A stretch of 64,000 nt of DNA. Origin: Siniperca chuatsi (taxonomy: Eukaryota > Chordata > Actinopteri > Centrarchiformes > Sinipercidae). Positions 54,470-64,000 of the stretch are shown in pieces. A program made the translations under genes and the position numbers. A model generated the notes under the pieces. The model had not been told where the DNA came from. It saw only the letters and a list, made by a program, of their open reading frames with translations, and made no database searches. The DNA lies in assembly GCF_020085105.1 (NCBI RefSeq), contig NC_058048.1:7622862-7686861 (forward strand), in the 5' to 3' direction. Each line of letters opens with the position of its first letter. Within the stretch, counting starts at the first letter, position 1.

Positions 54470-54990
54470 GTGCCGGTCTGGTGTATAGCACTTGGGGCAG
54501 AGCTGTTTTGCAGGCTGTGACCACAGACTGTATGAAACATGGACGTAGTGACGTCATGTGACGTTCTGAAGAGCCATTATAAAGCTCAAAGTGGGTGGCT
54601 CCCGGCGGCTCCGGCTGTCGTCATCTTGGCAGCCCCCGACTCCGGCTAATCCAAAAATAGGCGAAGCAGTGGAGCTGAGGCGGGCTGAATGAAGCCTGGT
54701 TGGTGAACCACCTAGCGACAAGCCACCTGAGATGGCACCCACCTGTCACTCAAAGTGGCCATGTCCTTAATTATGCATAACTTTAAGCCTTAATATAATT
54801 TAAACAAGTGAGTTATAAAAAAATTCACCCCCTAACGGTTGTCACGAAGGGGGAAATTAGCTATAGGGACCAAAACTGTTTTTTGTACCAGGCTGTAAAT
54901 ATTTTATTGTTTATTTCTGCTGTAAATTTGGGCATTTTAACACGGGGCTCTATGGGGATTAACTTGAACTGCAGTTTTTGGCACTTGTTG
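54470..54990. mobile_element. Abundant fish interspersed repeat (SINE/MITE-like)
   Basis: Segments such as CCTTAATTATGCATAACTTT, GTGAGTTATAAAAAAATTCA and GGGGCTCTATGGGGATTAAC match a repeat recalled from many percomorph genomes. The 54600-54720 part is GC-rich, unlike the DNA around it. Confidence 0.55.
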
Positions 54991-57439
54991 CTTTGCCTTC
55001 AGTTTTTAGTCCTGGAGCTTGCTGCTTGGCTGTGACGTACAGGCAGCTCTGCGTAGGCGTGTGTGCTCAGTCGCACGGCACACTTCTTACCTTGCTTTCG
55101 ACTACATCAAGCTCGCTGTGGCCCGCACAACATTTTGGCTGCGCTGGCTGACTGCTCCAAATGCCATGAAAAACCCTCTGCTTGTATGATCAATTTATTT
55201 TTAGAAATTCTGAATTTTATATTTTAGCAAACAGAATAGGGGCAATACTCTGGAAACACAAATATGTTTCCAGACTGAAATATATTACTACTTGGCAAAA
55301 GTATAACAAAAATATCAAACAAGTTAATGGTTAATGCCATGAACTCTACACTTCTACAGACTCTTTACAAGTAAAACACCTTCACAGAACCAATGTTACT
55401 TATTTGTTTTTAATTAGAGTTTGCACTGAATCCTGAATTTTTCCATATCATCATTCCACTTAGTCTGTTGATGAAAATACTGCACAAGTTACTGAACTCA
55501 TCACTGACATACTTTGTTCAGGTGTCCACATACTTTTGGCTAACGTTAACTTTTAATACCAAATCAAGCTAAAAACAAATTAAATACAAAACTATTCAAA
55601 CTTCCACATATTTCACTGCCTTTATGACAGCTTCTAACTCTTACCAGACAAACACGAGCAGGGGGACATTATAAAATAGTTTAAGTTAAGATAGTGATAA
55701 ACAGCTTTTCAAATATAACATCAAAGTATGCGTAGCAATTCATGTACTTACCAAAATCATCGAAGGATGGCAGTGGATTGCAAGGAAAAAACTCAACAGG
55801 TATGGTAACACACACATGGTAACAGGCATAGATACAGATACCACAGGTCACTGCTGTTCATTGCAGCGATGCGTCAATGCGGCCACCATATTGGTATGGG
55901 GAAGCCACGCCTCCTAATGCATGTAAGTCTATTAAGGCAGGAGGCCTATCTACAATTACAATCATCATAATTCACTGAATTTTCAACCGATTTTCAAGGA
56001 GTTTGGTTTGTTACAAATGCCAGACATGTATTTATGATACAAGATACTTGGTTAAATTAAAAATGCATGTTTTCATACCAAAATACCTTTTATCTTTTGT
56101 AGATTGTCAGTATTATTGCTATAATATAATATTTAAGATTAACTTACCCTACGTAATTTGTTTCTAAGTTTATTATTTTTTCTTTCTGCATTGTAAAATG
56201 TCTGCCATGGTCTAATTTTGTTTAGAATTTTGGAAATAAATGACTTAATTAATTTTAAAAAATACACAATTACAACAAACACTAAAGTTAAAAGATTAAG
56301 TACATTTCTTGCAGCCTTCACAATTCTGTTTTAAACTACATTTATTGTCAAATATTAATATTTTGCTCATTTACATTTTAAGTCACATTATTTACAAAAA
56401 ATATATATACAATGTATCAGCAGGGTTATGCAGTTGCAGTGTAACTGTTGGGTAAGTTACTTTTGTAGCTACAATTCAGGCACATAAGTTGGTGTGTCAC
56501 GTTAGCGCCATAAAACAGTTGTAAACAAACACTTTAAAGTAGATCATTTTAGACTTAACACAGTAACACATGGAGCGACATAGCTGATTGATAATGATTG
56601 ATATCATTTTCAGCATCTTACTGATATATCACTTTATTATTATTATTATTTTATTCATCTGATATAAATTTGCTTAATTTAGTATCAGGACAGTCACTTA
56701 ACATTGTGTTAGCTTAAAAGAAGGATTTCTTATTGTGATATATCAAATTCAACACAATCGTAACAGTAAAATATTGTAAAATAACTTCTCATCTGTGAAA
56801 TATTATTCCCTGTTGCTTGGTTTTGGCATTTCTTTCATTAGAACATCCAAAAGCAGCACAAGCATCTGACATTTTCTACAATTTGAACTGGCCAGAACCC
56901 TGCTGCAAGATGGTGGCGGAAGAGACTCGTCTCACAAGCCAGATGCGGTATCTACGTGTATGTATCTATGGCACATAGTAACAGGAGCTAGAGAAAATGG
57001 CGTCTTTAGCCAGTGCAGCCTCGTGTGAACTGTGTGTGGACACTCTTAATTCAACTGCCTGCAGCAAATAACTTGGTTTCATAGGTTCAATTCAGCGCAA
57101 TTTTGTAATCCTGAAACCTCATACTATTATGTTAAGACAATGAAACTCTCTTTATTGTCAAAAATGCAGTTATTCACTACACAAAAAGATTATGTAATGT
57201 AAACAGCATCCAGCTGCATCCACAGCCAAAAAGCTGTAAAAGCAGCGATCCAGTTCCTCAAAACTGGCCAATTGGAACACAGCAAGACCTAAGTAGAGGA
57301 GGGTCATGACCTGTTTTCCCAAATGACTGTGCATTTTGTGCTCGACTGATTTTCTTTCTCTTCCTCTCCTGCACAGTGAGGTCAGGAATCCAGAGGTAGG
57401 TATAAGTGTTTTTTCTTGGACAAAAGCCTTTCAGGTGGT

Positions 57440-57600
57440 GATAGTAGAGCTGAAACGATTAGTCCATTAATCGTCTCTGTTCAGATCTTTATTGTCCCAC
57501 AAGAGGAAAATCCTTTTGAAGCAAGGCAGCATAAATTGATAAAAAACATAAATGGATAAAACATATACACAAAACTATTCCACTATTATAACTGTTCTAA
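57440..57600. mobile_element. Truncated MITE next to a repeat tail
   Basis: AGAGCTGAAACGATTAGTCC, then ATTAATCG, is the end of the same type of MITE seen at 46140-46465. It breaks off into TTTATTGTCCCACAAGAGGA, a common retroelement 3'-tail type, suggesting one element inserted in another. Confidence 0.5.
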
Positions 57601-60600
57601 TAATAAGAGAAAAAAAGAATTGCCTAGTTCAAATTCCCCAATTGTGGGGATTTGCTGCATTTGTTTTCTTAAAACTGAATATCTTTGGGTATTGGACTGT
57701 TGGTTGGACAAAACAAGTAATCTGAACCTTGGGTTTTAGGCAGTTGTGATTGGCATTTTCACTATTTTTCCACACAATTGCACAGTTTAATTTAATAATT
57801 TTAGTCTGCTCTTGTCAGATGCACATCACTATGACTATTAATTTCTTGTAAGCAGGAATTGGCAGAACTGCTTCCAAAGTCTTGTTAGCAGATGTAGTCT
57901 GAGGTTTCCTAATAGCTGCTCCCCTGTGGCTCCCCACGTTTTACTGAGTTGCAGGAAGTGATGGCCCCGTGAGAAAGCCATTAGCCACTGGTTGTCTCTC
58001 TCGTTCTTTCTCTCTGCCCCCACCTTTTCCCTTTGTTTCCACAGAGATGTGGTAAAGAGACACACACACATGCACAAACCACTGCAGCATTCTTGAGACC
58101 GTTAGCGGCTGTCAGGGTTGTTTTGTTTTGACCAGCTCTCATAAGGCCAGTGGAGTCTGTGGAGTGTAAATCTCTACAGCAGGAAAGCCATTAGCGTCGG
58201 TCATACTGTGCCAGTTGCTTAATGCTCACATTGAGGGACAGTCACTGGGAGGGTGACTGGAGGGCACAAAGGGCACAGCGAGCAAACCAACAAATGACTG
58301 AATCAATGCTTAAAATTCAGACATACATAGATGTTTAGATTTTGTTGACTTCATATTTCTGCAAACTGCTTGAAAATTAATCAAATGGAATTTAATTAAT
58401 TGATATCAACTCTATATGATTTAATAGGATCAATAGGTACAGAGCTGTCATGGATGAACCAGTTTTCCTTTGCTGAAGCTTAAGATACACACAATATAGC
58501 ATAATTAGCTTACACACACACATACACACACACGTCTTCTGTAATTAAGTGTGCATACCATTGCTGGACTATTAATGTGATGTGTGTCCTCTTTATCTTT
58601 TGTACATTCACTCATTATTTAGACACCTTTGAACACCGTGCTAGTATGCATGTGTGCCTGCACGCCTGCACAAGAGCAAAGAATCATCATCTTGTTATCT
58701 CTCTATTCTAAACATTTGTAATAATTTCCATTGACAGAATTAATTACCATGGTGACGAACAGCACGCCGACCCAATCCATCATTATACACACCCAGCAAT
58801 TATACAGTGATAGTATCTTGTAGGGAGATGTCACTCAAAATAGCACATCAGCCAAAAATAGCATAAGCTGGCAGAGCATGTCATAGGATGGAGGCTGTAT
58901 TTACTGGAAAATACTGATACACCTAAAATCACTGCTATTCACTCAGATCTTCATGTGGCGTTGAACACACGTACTGTACTGTACAGACACAAAATATTGC
59001 TTGTGCACATGCAGACGTAGACGCAAACACCATCAAATGCTGCTGTTTTGGAGATCAGTGTCCTCCCATGTGTGTGACTCTGAATGAGCAGCTCCAGTGT
59101 GGATGTGGACCAATAAAAAAAAAAAAAAAAACAGAGCGGGGGTTAGGTTTGGATTTTCCTCTGAGACTTCACACCAGAAATACAAGCTCCTGCTGGCTCC
59201 TCCAATTCATTTGTACATGCTGATGCACATGCACACTCACCTAGACTCATGAAACATCCTGTAAATTGTGCGCTGTGTATTAGATTTATTGAATTAATAT
59301 GAATTTATTGCTGTATATAAATCCTGCACTCTAGTTATATAAAAAGAGCTCTCTAAATCTTTCTATCTCTTGTGTCGCTCTGTAAGACAGTGACTGTACA
59401 TACTGTATGAATATTCCCATTAGGTAGGAGAGAGTTTTCAGTGTTAGCTGCATAGCAGCAGATGAATAATGCAAAGGAAATAAAAGGCTTTTTTCTGCAC
59501 AGCAGCTACATGAGCTATGATACGTCAGATGTAAGCTGTAAACTGTTGCTAACCTCAAAACGTCTGCTTGACTTGCCATCTCTGTTTCGTGACTTTTGAA
59601 TGACTCCTTGCCTTCACAACAACGATACTCCTGTTGTGTATGTTATGGGATGTTTTGATGAGTCATTTCACTTGAGGTAAATAAAAGCTTGTATTTAGTG
59701 TATATGAGATAAAATGCAATGGGCTGTGTGGCACATTCATTCACTGTATTTTACATTAAGGCTATGAATAGATAGCTGAATTAGGGTTAATATATTATAC
59801 ATTACAGTCATTTTATATCCTGTCACATTTTTTTTATTCCAGTTCTTTCTTCTTCAATTTTCTTTCTCTTCCCACCTCTTTTTGTTAACTTACTCTCCTC
59901 ATTTGTTCTTCTTGCACTTCACACCCAAAGCCATCTTTTCCTCTCTCACTGTACTCTATAACCTCTTTCCGTAACATGCAAGTCAGGTTTTTTAATGTAT
60001 GAATTCAGCTCATGTGTTATCATTTCCGTTCACGTTCTTCCCTAATCTGTCCCTCTCTCTGTCTTTGTCAACAGATTATTGAGCCTGTGATGCGTAATAA
60101 GCACAGCTCAAATGCACGCACACACAAACATGTCAAAAAAGAAAAAAAAGAAAGAAAAAAGAGCAAGGGAGAAAAAGGAGACAGAAGATTCAAAATGACT
60201 CCAAGATCGAGCTGCAAATCGTGAAAAACTAATAACGTTCATATTCTGGCTGTTCGTTCATGGTGTCATCAATCACACCCTGTCTTTTCACTCCGCTGCA
60301 GCTTCATTAAGATGATAATGGACTCTGGGCTGCATGTCAACCAGGCAATATCTGCTTCTGTTCAAACTATAATTAAATAATCTCTCTGAACAGCCAAACT
60401 CACTCCGAAGTCTGCCCCCATTTAATCTAGCTGATTAATGCCTTTCATTGCTACTAGTGGGTTTACTGTACACCACTGCAGTTTTCTCAGGCGTGACTTC
60501 AGACATATCTCAAATATCAGTAATTGTCATGTCACACATTACAATTTATATATAAATATTTTAAAACAATATTTTACAAAATAAATATGTAGAGATAGTG

Positions 60601-61488
60601 TCACAATAGTTTTTAAAGCCTGGTTGTTGGTACAATAAAACCTTCAAACGTACCTTTGGTGTCAGTGTCATGGATGCAAAATACTCAAATTGCCATTGAT
60701 AAATACATTAAATCTGTTATGGGAAGACTGAGCTACTACATAATCTACCAATCATTCTGTCTCCCCCCTACCCCCCTCACCTAAACCGGGACCCTTTGCT
60801 CTTTCAGGTGATAAGCTGATTAGTGAGATGACAGCCTCCCACACAGTGGGAGGTCTGATGGAGCTGAGTCAATCCCCTGTCTAAAATACTGATTGATTCT
60901 GCTGTCTACCACACACAAGTGAAGTTGAAGATTATCCTACTACGGGTTTCCCAAAAGCATTTAAATCTTGAGATCAAATTCATTCTCGGAGACGACTGGA
61001 ATAGAGCAGTTCTTTTTCAGTAAGCACATGCATGTGTTTTTATAGATTAAACTGGCAGTAACCCCAGATCTCAGCAGTGATTTACACCCAACACTTGGGT
61101 TGCTTGTAATAACATAAAATATTCATTATGAAATAATAACAAGGCTGGTTTTATAAATACTGTATATATTACATACCATATGTACATACCACATGAAATC
61201 TGTCATTTGAGGTAAATAAACCCTAATTTGATGCAGATTTGATGATATACATTATTTTTTTCCTCCATATGACCAACTCTGCCTATCATCATACAACCAT
61301 ATCTCAATAATTATTCATTAAAATTTGTGAGTTAGTCTAGCAGTCACCATCTGGAGCTGTCAGATGGCGAGCATGCTTGAGCTATAACTGCTTGGATGTT
61401 TTTTGGATGTGACTGTAGCATCATCTCCCCAGAAGATTCCCAAAACAGACCAAAGAGAGCAGGGAGATCTTTTCTCACTGACTGAAAG

Positions 61489-61558
61489 TGACGTCAATAA
61501 AAGCCCTCTGAGACAAACTTGTGATTTTAGGCTTTATAAATAAATAACACTGACGTCA
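61489..61558. promoter_or_regulatory. Pair of full CRE sites (TGACGTCA)
   Basis: Perfect palindromic cAMP-response elements at 61489-61496 and 61551-61558, 62 bases apart. Full 8-bp CREs are rare by chance, but no gene is visible nearby. Confidence 0.45.
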
Positions 61559-62329
61559 CTTGTCAGTACACTTCTGCTTCCTTACACTGACAGACCCTTT
61601 TCACAGTGTCACAGCAGGGTGAATGCAGCTGCAGCTAATAAAACTAATAAAGGTTAAGTTTGACTGGGATGTGCCACTTTGGAAGCACTGACAATAGTGT
61701 TGACTGCTGTTAATTTGTGTCGCTTATTAACTAACCTAAATCAAAGTATTTACGTAATTAAGTATTGTTAGCTGCAGCTGTGTTTTCTATGCTATGACAG
61801 CTCTGTGAATAGTCCCTTGAGAAACAAATGTGGCTCTACTGCAACAAATAGTAATAGTTTGACAGTAAATGATTTATTTTTCACAACTTTTTACACTGTA
61901 GCCTCTTTAAATCTGGGGTAATTTGTTGTTGATGTGAGGTCAATATTGTGGGACATTAACTCATCAGTGTCCCACTGTATTAACCTTACTATGCCACCTT
62001 TATGTCATATCTTACACACTGTAGCATCTGGTTCACGTCAACCTCCGAGTTGTAATTCCCGAGTCAGAGATACAGAGAATTTCTGACAGCTATCTCCCAC
62101 TTGGTGCCAAAAACTACAGAAGTGTCAAATAACCTGTGGCAATGTGGATGCAAAGCCACCATCTCTGACAGTTACAGAGCAGATAAATATCTCATATTAA
62201 CACTCAGTTCATTCAGCTAATGAAAAATAAGCTATATATTGTTAGAATCTGACTTTACTTGTTAAACTTGCATTCATTGTTTTTTTAAAACAGTAAACAC
62301 AACACACGCAATATTTTCATCTTAAGCTG

Positions 62330-62560
62330 GTAAAAGTGTTAGCAAACAGTTGGTTGTTTACTCATCCAGCAGACACGAGTAACATTAGCATTCATCTGGA
62401 CTCATGTTTCTGGCCACATGACGGATATAAGTCCAGTATTTACTCTCCTTTTAGCTCTGTTTTGGTTCCTCGTGAGGTTAAAATCTAGCTTGTTAGCTGC
62501 TAAATGCTCCACTATGTTCACCAGCTGGTTGCTAACGTTGTCTGCTGTTTGGCGCTGGGT
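62330..62560 (+). repeat. Dispersed repeat, copy C of three
   Basis: More divergent relative of 23845-24155 and 28125-28470: TTAGCAAACAGTTG, ACATTAGCATTCATCTGGAC, GTATTTACTCTCCTTTTAGC. It extends further 3' than the other copies. Confidence 0.65.
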
Positions 62561-62867
62561 AGGTTGTGTATCATGGATTCATCTGAGGTTTTTAGCTATC
62601 AACAGCTGCCTGCTGAAGCTGAAAACAAGGTTAAAGAATAATGTTACAGCTACTACTGCTCCTAGCATAATACACCCTAACCTCCAACCAAACTGTCGAC
62701 AGTCGAGTTGCATTGTGGGTAATGTAGATGGGAAACATTTAAGACAACATTTAAGCTAGACCTCCATTTATCTGGTACGACTACAAGGCTATGTCTACTG
62801 ATATTGCGTGAATTCAGAATTAACCACCAAAATCCAGTTCACTATAAAGGGATTCTCCATGTACTGA

Positions 62868-63098
62868 ACTTGGGGGCGACTGTGGCTTGGTCCACCAATC
62901 GGAAGGTCAGCGGTTCGATCCCAGCTACCCCCAGACCACATGTTGAAGTGTCCTTGGGCAAGACACTGAACCCCAAATTGCTCATGAGGGCTGTGCCTTC
63001 GGTGTGTGAATGTGTGTGAATGATTAGTTACTTTGATGAGCAGTTCTGCCATCAGAATGTGAAGAAAGACTAGAAAGGCGCTATATAAGTGATTTGAG
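62868..63098 (+). mobile_element. tRNA-derived SINE, sense copy
   Basis: A tRNA-like head with A box TGGCTTGGTCC (62883-62893) and B box GGTTCGATCCC (62912-62922), correctly spaced for an internal RNA polymerase III promoter. The body shares CTTGGGCAAGACACTGAACC-type sequence with many fish SINEs, and the 3' end is AAAGGCGCTATATAAGT. Homologous to the antisense copy at 31864-32132. Confidence 0.8.
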
Positions 63099-64000
63099 AC
63101 ACAACATTGGCTGTATATGGAAGCACAGCTGTTAGTTCTACCCAGGGGCAGAGGGGCTAACTGTTTACGCTTAAAATACTATACTGGTGCAACTCTTACT
63201 CTTTCAGTCACTCTAAGCAAAACTAAGACTGGCCTAACTCTATAGTTTAGTTTACTATACGGTATGTTTGTGAACAGGTGAATCCAGTCACAGCCAGATG
63301 ATGTCTTGTTCATTTAAATTCTGAGTTTGATCCTCAGTCATAAAGGCAGTGAAATCAGTAAAGAGAATCAACCAGTGCTTTGAGAAAATCCAGAAAGCGG
63401 CAACACTGCAGGCGATATATAATTCATATCAGATAATAAATGAGCGTATCCGAGTGTGTTATGAAGCAAAGGGAAGCTGCTGTGTGTGTCTGTGTTTGTT
63501 AATCCAGAGAGACAGAACGTGAGGAGGAAGGGGAAGTATTAGCCAAGAGGAGAGCTATTTGTTATTTTTACTCTTCAAGAAGTGTTATATGTCATTTTAT
63601 GATTCACTGATTCTTCATGTGACTGCTGGCTGAACTCCACACAAAACATAATACATCATATGAATGGTTTTAGATCATACAGTGTATCTCAGACATTGTG
63701 GCATAAAAACTACTCTGCATCCCATGATAACTCTTAATGATGGTTGTAGGATATGATTGGCCCCATGCAAACAGATAGCAGCGTAAACAAAGTCTGACAC
63801 ACACACTCTGTCTTCTCCCATTTCTCAATGTGGTTATCTATCCGTCTTCAATTTCGTCTTTCACCCTTCACCCAACTGCCTTGTGCTTTCATATCACCGA
63901 AGTCAGATTCGTTAGAAATTCAGTTTTATTCTGAGTAAAAACACAAAAATTGGCCTGTGCTTGCAAATTCAAAATTGCTTACCAGATTCTCTTTCTTTCT

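Larger units (their letters stand above)
48200..64000. other. Gene-free region, 15.8 kb
   Basis: No host exon could be supported on either strand. It contains transposon remnants (51475-51830, 52033-52866, 54470-54990, 57440-57600, 62330-62560, 62868-63098), microsatellites and some repeat-free stretches that could be regulatory (58720-58800, 60280-60480, 61480-61560, 63340-63480). It may belong to the regulatory surroundings of a gene beyond the window. Confidence 0.55.

Noticed and set aside
60012-60224. Lys-rich 70-codon frame
   Set aside because: The AAAGAAAAAA-type low-complexity sequence explains it; no homologue recognised.
62883-62925. tRNA gene
   Set aside because: The A and B boxes belong to a SINE with a body and tail; no complete cloverleaf with an acceptor stem was seen.

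Overview
The window reads as nuclear DNA of a ray-finned (teleost) fish. Genes are split into short exons with GT-AG introns. CA/TG and TA microsatellites are abundant, and intergenic DNA is full of fish-type SINEs, hAT-like and TTAA-ended MITEs and LINE debris. The proteins are vertebrate orthologues. The percomorph flavour of several repeats is recalled knowledge, not a search result.

Four protein-coding genes could be assembled exon by exon, with reading frames that close across every junction. (1) meis3 on the + strand: coding 4494-13343, 12 exons, 418 aa, a TALE homeodomain factor with a GC-rich promoter and first-exon region at 3.6-4.5 kb. (2) rinl on the - strand: coding 33119 down to 24507, 10 exons, 797 aa, an SH2 + RIN-homology + VPS9 Rab5-type exchange factor. 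(3) sirt2 on the - strand: coding 43601 down to 38141, 16 exons, 382 aa, an NAD-dependent deacetylase. (4) dmac2 (ATP5SL) on the - strand: coding 48058 down to 44886, 6 exons, 255 aa, a mitochondrial leucine-rich-repeat assembly factor of respiratory complex I. dmac2, sirt2 and rinl run head to tail. meis3 converges on them across about 11 kb of repeat-rich DNA. Human orthologues of all four lie on 19q13, and RINL and SIRT2 are direct neighbours there too, so this is a conserved vertebrate block.

Layout: 1-3.6 kb upstream DNA with a GC-rich patch at 2.6-2.9 kb; 3.6-14.4 kb meis3; 14.4-24.5 kb intergenic, with two TTAA-ended MITEs, a decayed LINE, a hAT MITE with its target duplication and a degenerate TTCAACTGC-type array; 24.5-33.2 kb rinl; 33.2-38.1 kb spacer with a 1.57-kb terminal-inverted-repeat transposon; 38.1-43.6 kb sirt2; 44.2-48.1 kb dmac2, with a near-perfect 86-bp-arm palindrome in an intron; 48.1-64 kb no recognisable host gene, only transposon remnants and possible regulatory DNA.

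No wholly new system is evident. The most notable signals are the microsatellites that replace normal splice-site context in meis3, the MEIS1/2-style long C-terminus on meis3, the dmac2 palindrome, and the transposon carrying a cysteine motif like the P2X7 intracellular domain.
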